A DNA stretch of 32,505 bases from Equadaptatus sp045601305. Lineage in GTDB: Bacteria > Synergistota > Synergistia > Synergistales > Synergistaceae. Below, one piece after another: positions 24,190 through 32,131 of this stretch (positions within the stretch are counted from its first letter, which is position 1; each line of letters begins with the position of its first letter). Both the position numbers and the translations under genes were made by a program. Below the pieces are notes generated by a model. It was given only the letters and a program-made list of their open reading frames with translations. It was not told the DNA's origin and made no database searches. The stretch spans positions 1 to 32,505 of the forward strand of contig JAZRZG010000181.1 of the NCBI GenBank assembly GCA_045601305.1, in the 5' to 3' direction.

Positions 24190-25070
24190 TGACCCTCCTG
24201 CTTGAAGGCAGAACGCCCGCACAACAGATACGCGCCTGGGTTGCACAGGAAATCTCAAAACTTCCGTTTACACCAAGACTTGCGGCAGTTCAGGCAGGCG
24301 ATGACGCCGCCTCGCTCAACTATGTCGGAAGCCAGCTGAAAGCGGCGTGCGAAGTCGGCGCGCTTGCTGAACATATACAGTTTCCTGCCGATATATCAAA
24401 GGAAACATTCATGGCAGAATTTGCCAAAATCGCCGAAAATCCTGACATAGACGCGATTATTCTTATGACACCTCTTCCGAAAGGTCTGAACGTCAGCGAA
24501 ACGCGCGCGCTCATGCCTGCGGAAAAAGACATTGAAGGCGTCCTGCCGGAAAATCTCGGACGGCTGTACCTCGGCGAAACGGACATTCCGCTCCCCTGCA
24601 CGGCACATTCCGCAATTCTTCTGCTTGAATATTACGGCATGGACTTTTCCGGAAAACGCTGCACGATTATCGGAAGAAGCCCCAACGTCGGCCGCGCGGC
24701 GGCGCTTCTGGCGCAGCACAGAAACGCTACCGTAACGGTGTGCCATACAGGCACGTCTCAGGAGGCCTTTGACAGCGCTGTTTCAAATGCCGACATAGTT
24801 ATCTCAGCGGCGGGAAAAGCGGGCATTTTAGACCCGAAAAAGCTCAAACAAGCGGCATGGGTCGCAGATGTAGGAACAAATTTCGTCAACGGGAAACTTA
24901 CGGGCGATATGCTTCCCTGCGAAGAGGGGGATATCGCCGCGTTTTCGCCTGTTCCCAAAGGGGTGGGACCTCTGACTGTCGCTCTTCTGCTTTCCAATCT
25001 GCTTCTGCTTGCCGCAAAGCGCAGACTCGGCAGAGTTGTGCGGCTTAATGTACAGGATTTTGGTGATTAG
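24189..25070 (+). CDS. folD: FolD-like methylene-tetrahydrofolate dehydrogenase with altered active site
   Basis: The 293-residue protein aligns with FolD end to end: GRSPNVGR dinucleotide loop, ADIVISAAGK, and SPVPKGVGPLTVALLL near the C-terminus. FolD oxidises methylene-THF and hydrolyses methenyl-THF. Of the four active-site residues, Tyr45 is kept, but the catalytic lysine of YVxxK is Gln49, the Gln of VQLPLP is Met93 and the second Asp of KDVDG is Glu116. Substituting this lysine by Gln in the human enzyme abolishes cyclohydrolase but leaves dehydrogenase. A dehydrogenase-only enzyme is thus plausible; loss of function or another substrate is possible. It overlaps the sirtuin stop by one base. 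The tail after residue 280 is Arg-rich. Confidence 0.88.
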   Translation: MTLLLEGRTPAQQIRAWVAQEISKLPFTPRLAAVQAGDDAASLNYVGSQLKAACEVGALAEHIQFPADISKETFMAEFAKIAENPDIDAIILMTPLPKGLNVSETRALMPAEKDIEGVLPENLGRLYLGETDIPLPCTAHSAILLLEYYGMDFSGKRCTIIGRSPNVGRAAALLAQHRNATVTVCHTGTSQEAFDSAVSNADIVISAAGKAGILDPKKLKQAAWVADVGTNFVNGKLTGDMLPCEEGDIAAFSPVPKGVGPLTVALLLSNLLLLAAKRRLGRVVRLNVQDFGD

Positions 25071-25135
25071 CTGACAGCACTTGGCAAAGCATTAAATGCG
25101 GCGATAACAAATATACTTATCGGGAGGAAAACATT

Positions 25136-25321
25136 ATGTCCATAGCAGCAGCAATTCAGAAAGGTTCAAACGTTTACGTTTACGATGAGAGCAACCGCGT
25201 GCTTTACACAAAAACAGGAGAACTCCACGGTTATACAGGCACAACGGTCAACGTGCGCGTTGGCGGCACAATATACACCTATGACGAACGAGGCGCCACG
25301 AAATTCACGCACAGCGCGTAA
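25136..25321 (+). CDS. Small protein of unknown function, 61 residues
   Basis: A strong GGGAGG site lies 9 bases before the ATG, which supports translation. The protein has no signal peptide or membrane span. It holds two similar segments, GSNVYVYDESNRVLY and GGTIYTYDERGATKF, each a Tyr-rich strand followed by an Asp-Glu turn, joined by a Gly/Thr-rich middle; this suggests a small all-beta fold made by duplication. I do not recognise the family securely. It follows folD by 65 bases in the same direction and may be in that transcript. No function is proposed. Confidence 0.78.
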   Translation: MSIAAAIQKGSNVYVYDESNRVLYTKTGELHGYTGTTVNVRVGGTIYTYDERGATKFTHSA

Positions 25322-25450
25322 AAACAACTGCCAATGACCGATTTTTTGGAAGCGTAAAAAACGATTTTTCGCAATAAAAATATAAATCAGCGCGAACAAC
25401 GGATTCTTCAGTAGTTGTAATTGTTTTTAGAGCAATACCATTGATTACTA

Positions 25451-25505
25451 TTAACAATGCGCAAGTTGTTTGAACGTAAAATCGTTAACAATGCGCAAGT
25501 TGTTT
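25451..25505. repeat. Perfect 21-base direct repeat, two copies
   Basis: Copies at 25451-25471 and 25485-25505, starting every 34 bases, share the core AACAATGCGCAAGTTGTT. The core is an imperfect palindrome centred on TGCGCA, so each copy could bind a dimeric protein or fold as a small hairpin. It lies between the 3' ends of the 61-residue gene and iorB. Confidence 0.85.
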
Positions 25506-25509
25506 TTAC

Positions 25510-25537
25510 TGCCGATTGCCGGTTGTCCGCTGACAGT
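25510..25537. repeat. Degenerate heptanucleotide tandem repeat, four units
   Basis: Consecutive 7-base units TGCCGAT, TGCCGGT, TGTCCGC and TGACAGT, immediately after the 21-base direct repeat and before the iorB terminator. Confidence 0.6.
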
Positions 25538-25544
25538 GACACCA

Positions 25545-25569
25545 AAAATCCGCCGAGACGGCGGATTTT
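25545..25569. terminator. Bidirectional terminator between the 61-residue gene and iorB
   Basis: Perfect stem AAAATCCGCCG / CGGCGGATTTT with a 3-base loop; T-rich tails exist in both directions. It lies 41 bases past the iorB stop. Confidence 0.9.
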
Positions 25570-25610
25570 CTTGTTCTAAACTCTGTTTTCTGCAGCCTGT
25601 ATGCTGTATT

Positions 25611-26186
25611 CTACTGCGCCATGCCTTCGCGGAGCGCTTTTTTGTTGAGTTCCAGCACTTTCGCCGGCATAAGCTGTTCAAGCACACTGTCCCAGTCCAT
25701 GTCGTCAATTCCGAGCGCCTTTATGAGCGCGCCGAGCAGCACTATGTTCTGCGCTCTTTCGTTGCCGAGTTCGCGCGCTATCTGCGTTGCGTTGAATACT
25801 TTGATGTTGTCAACCGATTTTTCAAGCTGTTCGACAACGCCGTCAGGATATTCCGCAAGTCCCGTCAGAACAGGCAGCGACTTAATTTCGTAATTGTTGA
25901 CAACAAGCCAGCCGCCTTTTTTAAGATAATTGAGCCAGCGCACAGCCTCAGATTTTTCAAATGCGACGAGAACGTCTGCCTCTCCTTCGGAAACTATCGG
26001 AGAGCTGACTTTTGTGCCGTAACGCACATGGGTTGAAACAGAGCCGCCGCGCTGCGACATGCCGTGAATTTCCGACATTTTGATATCAAAACCTTTGCGC
26101 GCAAGTCCTTCCGAGAGGATTTTTGACGCAAGAATTGTTCCCTGACCGCCTACGCCGACAAGAAGAATGCTTTTGGTATCGTTCAT
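25611..26186 (-). CDS. iorB: Indolepyruvate:ferredoxin oxidoreductase, beta subunit
   Basis: The 191-residue protein is the gamma-type (2-oxoacid oxidoreductase) subunit, with GVGGQGTILASKIL near the N-terminus and SEIHGMSQRGGSV. With IorA it oxidatively decarboxylates aryl-pyruvates from Trp, Phe and Tyr to aryl-acetyl-CoA while reducing ferredoxin. The ATG at 26186 is 1 base after the iorA stop; the frame extends 19 codons upstream into iorA, which is not favoured. Together with the peptidases in the window it supports amino-acid fermentation. Confidence 0.94.
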   Translation of the reverse strand: MNDTKSILLVGVGGQGTILASKILSEGLARKGFDIKMSEIHGMSQRGGSVSTHVRYGTKVSSPIVSEGEADVLVAFEKSEAVRWLNYLKKGGWLVVNNYEIKSLPVLTGLAEYPDGVVEQLEKSVDNIKVFNATQIARELGNERAQNIVLLGALIKALGIDDMDWDSVLEQLMPAKVLELNKKALREGMAQ

Positions 26187-26187
26187 C

Positions 26188-27954
26188 TTACAAATCCTCC
26201 CTTGAAATTGCTTTTTTCGGACAGATCTGAGCGCATATTTCACAGCCGTTGCACATTGCCCTGTCTATCTTTGCCTTGCCGTCTTCAACCATGAGAGCAG
26301 GGCAGCCAGCTTTAAGACACAGCTTGCAGCCTATGCACTTTTCGCGGTCAACCGCGCATTTCATTTTCGCGCGTTCTTTCATAACCTCTTTGATAAGCGC
26401 ACAGGGGCGTTTCGTGATGATTACAAACGGTTCTTTGGCTTCATAGCCTGCTTTCACCGCTTCTTCTGTCGCTTTGAGGTCATACGGGTCAACGATGCGC
26501 AGATTTTCTTTTTTCACGCCGCAGGCAAGACACAGCGCCTCAAGGTCAACCTGATGAGTCGGCTCTCCCATAAGCGTTCTGCCTGTACCAGGATTTTCCT
26601 GATGTCCCGTCATTGCCGTAATGCGGTTGTCAAGAATATTCACAACTATTGCCGCTTTGTTTACGACAGCATCTATAAGCCCCGTTATTCCTGAATGGAA
26701 GAAGGTCGAGTCGCCTATTACGGCAAACACTTTTCTGCCGTCGCCCGCTTTGTCCAGCACCTTGCGGAAGCCTATGCCTCCCGAAATTGACGCGCCCATG
26801 CAGAGTACGGAATCGTTTACACCAAGCGGAGGCACCGCACCGAGAGTGTAACAGCCGATGTCTGCCGTCGTGATGATTTTATCCTTGTATTTCGCGACTT
26901 CGTAGAAGAAGCCTCTGTGAGTGCAGCCGGGGCAAAGCACAGGCGGACGTGGAGGCGCTTTTGCCTCGACCGCGTAGCCGCCGCTGTTTTCAGCCGCAGG
27001 GACAAAGGCGCTGCGGATGATTTCAGGCGCAAGTTCGCCGATAAACGGCAGTTTTTCTCTGCCGACGCAGTCAATGCCGAGCTGTTTTGCAAAGCCTTCA
27101 ATGTACGGCTCGTTTTCTTCTATGACGTAGATTTCGTCATGGGCGTTTGCAAAATTCATTATAAGCTCCGGCGGAAGCGGGAAAGTGAAACCGAGTTTCA
27201 GATAGTCAGCCGTATCGCTGAACACTTCCTGAGCGTGCTGATAGGAAATTCCGCTTGTGATAATGCCTATTTTGCTGCCGTTGTCTTCAATTCTGTTGAG
27301 CTTCGTCGTTTCGCTGAACGCCTGAAGCTCTTTAAGCCGCTGTTCAAGCACAACTTTTCTCTGCCTTGCATTGGCAGGAGACATAACATATTTCGGCGTG
27401 TTTTTCGTGTACGGCTTAACTTCAACGGCAACTCTGTCACCGACTTCAACCAGCGATTTGCTGTGACACACGCGCGTAGTTACGCGGAAAAGCACCGGTG
27501 CGTCAAATTTTTCCGAGATTTCAAACGCCAGTTTGATAAAATCGTGCGCTTCCTGACTGTCGGAAGGCTCAAGCATAGGCACTTTCGCGTGCGACGCGTA
27601 AAAACGGCTGTCCTGTTCGTTCTGTGAACTGAACATGCCGGGGTCGTCGGCAACGTTGATAACATAACCGCCTGAAATTCCTGTGTACGCAAGAGTGAAA
27701 AACGGGTCTGCCGCAACGTTAAGCCCGACGTGCTTCATCGCCGCCATGGAGCGCGCGCCTGCAAAAGCAGCGCCCGCGGCGACTTCTACGGCAACCTTTT
27801 CGTTCGGCGCCCATTCGCAGTAAATCTCAGGATACGTAGAGATATTTTCAAGAATTTCAGTTGAAGGTGTTCCCGGGTACGCCGCGGCAACGTGGAGACC
27901 TGCCTCCCACGCGCCTCTGGCTATTGCTTCGTTACCTGTCATAATCTTTTTCAT
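26188..27954 (-). CDS. iorA: Indolepyruvate:ferredoxin oxidoreductase, alpha subunit
   Basis: The 588-residue protein has the pyrimidine-binding domain (AAAYPGTPSTEI), the thiamine diphosphate-binding region with GDSTFFHSGITG and the ILDN segment, and a C-terminal ferredoxin domain. The cysteines for two iron-sulfur clusters are Cys540, 543, 546, 551 and Cys568, 571, 574, 578. This is the normal single-chain IorA layout. The ATG at 27954 is preceded by GGGAG. The gap of 124 bases to pssA has no clear promoter, so iorAB may be read from the gyrA operon or from a weak promoter there. Confidence 0.95.
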   Translation of the reverse strand: MKKIMTGNEAIARGAWEAGLHVAAAYPGTPSTEILENISTYPEIYCEWAPNEKVAVEVAAGAAFAGARSMAAMKHVGLNVAADPFFTLAYTGISGGYVINVADDPGMFSSQNEQDSRFYASHAKVPMLEPSDSQEAHDFIKLAFEISEKFDAPVLFRVTTRVCHSKSLVEVGDRVAVEVKPYTKNTPKYVMSPANARQRKVVLEQRLKELQAFSETTKLNRIEDNGSKIGIITSGISYQHAQEVFSDTADYLKLGFTFPLPPELIMNFANAHDEIYVIEENEPYIEGFAKQLGIDCVGREKLPFIGELAPEIIRSAFVPAAENSGGYAVEAKAPPRPPVLCPGCTHRGFFYEVAKYKDKIITTADIGCYTLGAVPPLGVNDSVLCMGASISGGIGFRKVLDKAGDGRKVFAVIGDSTFFHSGITGLIDAVVNKAAIVVNILDNRITAMTGHQENPGTGRTLMGEPTHQVDLEALCLACGVKKENLRIVDPYDLKATEEAVKAGYEAKEPFVIITKRPCALIKEVMKERAKMKCAVDREKCIGCKLCLKAGCPALMVEDGKAKIDRAMCNGCEICAQICPKKAISREDL

Positions 27955-28063
27955 TCTCTGTTCACTCCCGTTTTGGCAATCAGGATTTTTATTGCAGTTT
28001 TTTCGCTCGCGCTGCTCGTTCTTCCGTCAGCTTTTGACATTTTTCTTTCGGCTGAATATTGAC

Positions 28064-28080
28064 AGCTGACCGTCTCAGCT
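28064..28080. repeat. Inverted repeat at the pssA stop codon
   Basis: Arms AGCTGA and TCAGCT around a 5-base loop overlap the pssA stop. No T run follows on the leftward strand, so this is not a standard terminator; iorA transcription may continue through it. Confidence 0.45.
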
Positions 28081-28816
28081 AATCTTCTTCCCTTGTTGCC
28101 CACTTTGCAAGGTCAATTCCGAAAAGTCCCGTTGCAATGTATATGAGCGAAACAACGATGAAGCCTTTGAAGCGCAGGAAGAAGAAAATCGCCGCTATCA
28201 GCGCAATTACCGAATAAAATCTTACCTTTATAATGTTTCCGCTGTGCATTTTCTTTGCGTTGCAGTACGGCACGGAACTGACCATAAGCACTCCGACAAA
28301 GAACATTCCGAACATAACGACCAGCGGAGAAAGCTCAAACCGTGCAAGCACAAGCGACGCAAGCGTCAGCCCGCCTGCCGGAATGGGCAGCCCCTGAAAA
28401 GGACCTGCGGGGACATGGCAGACGTTGAAACGCGCAAGGCGGAGAATGCCGCAGAGCGCGAAAAACGCCGTTGCGATAATGCCGAGAGATGCCGCCGCGC
28501 CGCCGAGATAGGTAGTCGCCTTGGCGCTGCCGAGATATGCCGCGTACACAAGCACGGCAGGCGCAGCGCCGAAACTCAGCGCGTCCGCAAGACTGTCCAG
28601 CTGTTCGCCGAAAGGACTGCTTCCGTTCAGCTTTCGCGCCACTCTCCCATCCATGACATCAAAAAACACAGCGAAGAAAATCAGCAGAGCCGCCGCGTTA
28701 AAACGGCCGTGCAGAGTCATGACAAGCGACGCTGTACCGCAAAAAACGCTGCCGCTCGTAATCATGTTCGGGATAACAACATTTACCGGTATTTTCGCGT
28801 TATTCTGCTCTTTCAA
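28079..28816 (-). CDS. pssA: CDP-diacylglycerol-serine O-phosphatidyltransferase
   Basis: The 245-residue membrane enzyme makes phosphatidylserine from CDP-diacylglycerol and serine. The CDP-alcohol phosphatidyltransferase motif is complete: Asp53, Asp56, Gly57, Ala60, Arg61, Gly70, Asp74 and Asp78 with the exact family spacing. About seven hydrophobic spans follow the type II bacterial pattern. It starts with TTG at 28816, 17 bases inside the end of psd, with GGAG about 9 bases before; no ATG fits upstream of the conserved IPNMIT segment. Overlap with psd indicates coupled synthesis of phosphatidylserine and phosphatidylethanolamine. Confidence 0.94.
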   Translation of the reverse strand: MKEQNNAKIPVNVVIPNMITSGSVFCGTASLVMTLHGRFNAAALLIFFAVFFDVMDGRVARKLNGSSPFGEQLDSLADALSFGAAPAVLVYAAYLGSAKATTYLGGAAASLGIIATAFFALCGILRLARFNVCHVPAGPFQGLPIPAGGLTLASLVLARFELSPLVVMFGMFFVGVLMVSSVPYCNAKKMHSGNIIKVRFYSVIALIAAIFFFLRFKGFIVVSLIYIATGLFGIDLAKWATREED

Positions 28817-29432
28817 TTCTCTTCACTCCCACTACCGTTTTACCTGCCGTAACGCGGTCTCCGACATTTATGCAGGGTCTTATCGCGTCAGGCAGATACA
28901 GATCAACCTTTGAACCTAATTTTATCATTCCGTAACGTTCACCGCGCCCGTATTCATCGCCGATTGCCACATCTTTTGTGATGCGGCGCGCCATAATTCC
29001 GGCTATCTGACAGAGCAGAAAACGCCCGTCAGCCGATTTCGCGCCGACATAAAAACGCTCGTTGACATCGCTTGCCTTCGGCGCAAAGGCGACTTTTTTC
29101 TTCCCCGGAACATATCTGACATATTCAACAGTTCCCGTTGTCGGAAAACGGTTGACGTGAACGTCATAACCGTTCATAAAAATCCCGATTTTTACCGCTT
29201 TTCCGAGATACTCGTGTTCAACGTCAAGAATTTCAACTACCTTGCCGTCAGCCGGAGAAAGCCATCCCTCCTCCGCGTCAGCCTCTCTGTCGGGGTCGCG
29301 GTAGAAATAGACGAAAAACGTCAGCGGAAAAAGCAGCAGCACAGCCAAGTACTTTGAAGTGAAGCATGCCGCCAGAAAGACAAAAGCAAACAGGCTTACC
29401 TCAAATCTGCCGTAACGTGAAATACGCAGCAA
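28800..29432 (-). CDS. psd: Phosphatidylserine decarboxylase, short type
   Basis: The 210-residue proenzyme converts phosphatidylserine to phosphatidylethanolamine. Two N-terminal membrane segments (about residues 9-42) are followed by the catalytic domain with YDVHVNRFP, and the self-cleavage site Gly173-Ser174 in MIKLGSKVDLYLP, where the serine becomes the pyruvoyl group. This LGS context matches the short PSD class of about 200-220 residues rather than the LGST of the long E. coli type. It starts 3 bases after gyrA and overlaps pssA. Confidence 0.93.
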   Translation of the reverse strand: MLRISRYGRFEVSLFAFVFLAACFTSKYLAVLLLFPLTFFVYFYRDPDREADAEEGWLSPADGKVVEILDVEHEYLGKAVKIGIFMNGYDVHVNRFPTTGTVEYVRYVPGKKKVAFAPKASDVNERFYVGAKSADGRFLLCQIAGIMARRITKDVAIGDEYGRGERYGMIKLGSKVDLYLPDAIRPCINVGDRVTAGKTVVGVKRIERAE

Positions 29433-29435
29433 ACG

Positions 29436-31889
29436 CTAATCCTCCTCAACACTGCGGACAATGCTGATGTCGGCTATTGTATCACCCTCGTCAAGCCGCG
29501 CGACCGTGTAGCCTGTCGCCGTGCGGCTCAATATTGAAATCTGTTTTACAGGAATGCGGACAATGCGGCCGTTTGCGGAAATAATTATAATTTCCTCCTC
29601 ATCGTCAACGCCCCACGCGCCTATAAGATCTCCAGTCTTTGCCGTCAGCTTCATTGAGCGCACGCCGTAACCGCCGCGGTGATGCGTGGTAAACTCGGCA
29701 TATTCCGTGCGCTTTCCGATACCCTTCGACGAAATGAAAAGCACCTGATAACCGTCCGTGACAACGTCGCAGCCTACAACAGAGTCGCCGTCGTCAAGCC
29801 GTATTCCCTTGACCCCCTGCGCCTGCCTGCCAAGCGGGCGGAATTCCTCCTCAGGCACACGGATAGTCTGCCCCTTTGCAGTAGTGAACAGCAGTTCGTC
29901 AGTGCCGTGCGTCACGCGGATTCTTGCGATGTTGTCGCCCTCCGTGAGACCGAGAATACGCCGTCCCGCGCGCGTAAGCCCGTCAAGTTCCTCAACAGGC
30001 AGCCTCTTTGCAATACCGTTTTTCGTGACAAAGAAAATATATTTCGCGTCATCAGCGTCCTTGTCCTTAATCGCGACAACCTTTTCACCCTGCTCCAGCT
30101 GAACAAGCGTTGAAATCAGCTTCCCCTTGCCCGTCTTCGGCTGAGGAATCATATAACCCTTCATGCCGTAAACCTTGCCCTTGTCCGTAAAGAGGAAGAG
30201 CTGACGATGCGTTGTCGTTGTTTCAAGAATTGCTATTTCATCCTCCGCCTTCGTCGCGACACCCTTAACACCCTTGCCGCCGCGTCCCTGAACACGGTAG
30301 TCGGCAAGCGGCATTCTGCGGACATAGCCGTCGCGGCTGAGAGCAATGACAATATCCTCCTCAGGAATGAGATCCTCGTCATTGACCTCCTCAAGACCGC
30401 CGTCCTCAATATCCGTGCGGCGCTTGTCGCCGTACTGCTCCTTCACCTCGATAAGCTCACTCTTAACGACAGAGTCAAGAATAAAACTGCTGCCCAGAAT
30501 ACTGCGATAGCGTTCAATATCCGCGCGAAGCTGCCGCATTTCCATATCAAGCTTGTTCCTCTCAAGCCCCGTCAGCCTGTGCAGTTTCATGTCAAGAATT
30601 GCCTGCGCCTGAATTTCGGTGAAACCGAGATTGGCGACAAGAGCATTTCTTGCAGTCGCGGCATTTTCAGAAGACTTAATTGTGCGGATAACCTCGTCGA
30701 TTATATCAAGCGCTTTGAGCAGCCCCTCGACAATGTGCGCTCGCTCCTCAGCCTTGCGCAGACGATATTCCGTGCGGCGGCGGACAACCTCCCGACGATG
30801 GTCAAGGAAAATGCCGACCATGTCCTTGAGATTAAGCTCCCGCGTCTGACCGTCAAGAATTGCAAGATTGATAACACCGAACGTTGACTGAAGCTGCGTG
30901 CGGTTATAAAGCTGGCGAAGCACCAAATTAGGGTCTGTGTCAGCCTTCGTGTCTATTACAATGCGCATGCCCTCGCGGTCAGACTCGTCGCGCAAATCCG
31001 ACACGCCGTCAATCTGACCTGCCTGCACACATTTCGCAATCGTTTCAATAAACGTAGTTTTGTTCACCGCATACGGAATTTCCGTGATGACGATAGAACT
31101 CTTGCCGCGGTTTCCATCGACAATCTCCGCGCGGCCCCTCAGAATAATCTTGCCCCTGCCCGTTCTGTAAGCATCCATAATGCCGTCTCTGCCCATAATG
31201 ATTCCGCCAGTCGGAAAATCAGGACCCGGCATAAGTTTCACAAGCTCAGAAAGTTCAGCCTCAGGATTAGACAGCAGCGCACAACAGACATCAATCGCCT
31301 CACCCAAATTGTGCGGCGGCATATTCGTCGCCATACCGACCGCGATACCCGTTGTGCCGTTGACAAGAAGATTGGGAATACGCGACGGAAGCACCGTAGG
31401 CTCCATAAGCGACTCGTCAAAGTTCGGCATCCAGTCAACAGTTTCCTCGTTAATATCCGCAAGCATTTCCTCACCAAGAAGCTGAAGTTTCGCCTCCGTG
31501 TAACGCATTGCCGCAGGAGGGTCGCCGTCTATCGAACCAAAGTTGCCCTGCCCCTCAACAAGCGGATAACGCAAATTGAAATCCTGCGCAAGACGCGCCA
31601 TAGTGTCATATATGGAAGCATCGCCGTGCGGGTGATATTTACCCATCGTGTCACCGACAATACGCGCCGATTTCTTCGTCTGCTGATTGTGACGGACACC
31701 CAGCTCAAGCATATCCCACAGCACACGGCGCTGAACAGGCTTCAATCCGTCCCGTGCGTCAGGAATGGCGCGGCCGACAATAACCGACATCGCATAGTTG
31801 ATATAACTCGTCTTAATCTCATCTTCAATCGGCAGAGCATTGACCCTGCCTACCTCAAAAAGATTAACCTGATTTACATTGTTACCCAT
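29436..31889 (-). CDS. gyrA: DNA gyrase subunit A
   Basis: The 817-residue protein has the GyrA breakage-reunion domain with catalytic Tyr130 (AAMRYTEAKL), a long coiled arm, and a C-terminal beta-pinwheel containing the GyrA-box QGRGGKG, which distinguishes it from ParC. It forms A2B2 gyrase to introduce negative supercoils. The ATG at 31889 (MGNNVNQ) is preferred because GGAGG is 8 bases before; the longer frame to 31910 runs through that site. In the quinolone region GDASIYD, Ala91 stands where E. coli has Ser83, and Asp95 equals Asp87. gyrB is not in the window. It heads a gyrA-psd-pssA unit. Confidence 0.97.
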   Translation of the reverse strand: MGNNVNQVNLFEVGRVNALPIEDEIKTSYINYAMSVIVGRAIPDARDGLKPVQRRVLWDMLELGVRHNQQTKKSARIVGDTMGKYHPHGDASIYDTMARLAQDFNLRYPLVEGQGNFGSIDGDPPAAMRYTEAKLQLLGEEMLADINEETVDWMPNFDESLMEPTVLPSRIPNLLVNGTTGIAVGMATNMPPHNLGEAIDVCCALLSNPEAELSELVKLMPGPDFPTGGIIMGRDGIMDAYRTGRGKIILRGRAEIVDGNRGKSSIVITEIPYAVNKTTFIETIAKCVQAGQIDGVSDLRDESDREGMRIVIDTKADTDPNLVLRQLYNRTQLQSTFGVINLAILDGQTRELNLKDMVGIFLDHRREVVRRRTEYRLRKAEERAHIVEGLLKALDIIDEVIRTIKSSENAATARNALVANLGFTEIQAQAILDMKLHRLTGLERNKLDMEMRQLRADIERYRSILGSSFILDSVVKSELIEVKEQYGDKRRTDIEDGGLEEVNDEDLIPEEDIVIALSRDGYVRRMPLADYRVQGRGGKGVKGVATKAEDEIAILETTTTHRQLFLFTDKGKVYGMKGYMIPQPKTGKGKLISTLVQLEQGEKVVAIKDKDADDAKYIFFVTKNGIAKRLPVEELDGLTRAGRRILGLTEGDNIARIRVTHGTDELLFTTAKGQTIRVPEEEFRPLGRQAQGVKGIRLDDGDSVVGCDVVTDGYQVLFISSKGIGKRTEYAEFTTHHRGGYGVRSMKLTAKTGDLIGAWGVDDEEEIIIISANGRIVRIPVKQISILSRTATGYTVARLDEGDTIADISIVRSVEED

Positions 31890-31960
31890 TTCAAAACCTC
31901 CGTAAAACACCGTTTCCGCCCCAAAACAGACACGAAAACATTGCCGCTTATAACCGTGAT

Positions 31961-31966
31961 ATTATA
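31961..31966 (-). promoter_or_regulatory. -10 box of the gyrA promoter
   Basis: Perfect TATAAT on the reverse strand, 72 bases before the gyrA start. No consensus -35 is present at 16-18 bases, which is common for supercoiling-sensitive gyrase promoters (inference). Confidence 0.5.
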
Positions 31967-32013
31967 ACATTTTTTGCGCTGAAATTCCAGACAAAAACCG
32001 CAATCATCAGAGA

Positions 32014-32073
32014 TTTTTTCCGAATTTTTTTCCGAATTGTTTCCGAATTTTTCAGATTTTTCAGATTTTTCAG
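32014..32073. repeat. Two adjoining short tandem repeat families upstream of gyrA
   Basis: Three copies ending in TTTCCGAA (units of about 11-12 bases) run directly into three copies of TTTTTCAGA-like 9-base units. The tract lies 50-110 bases upstream of the gyrA -10 box. Confidence 0.85.
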
Positions 32074-32131
32074 GCTATGCCGCGCAAAACGCAAATAGAG
32101 AGCCTTGTAGTGATCCCCAGTCTGCCGTCCT

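Noticed and set aside
25340..25385. Further copy of the arm of the upstream-gyrA element
   Set aside because: Only about 14 bases (AAAAACGATTTTTC) are shared, and this AT-rich near-palindrome can recur by chance.
26917..27627. 236-codon rightward frame opposite iorA
   Set aside because: Long but antisense to a conserved iorA, with no domain and Arg/Phe-rich composition typical of a shadow.
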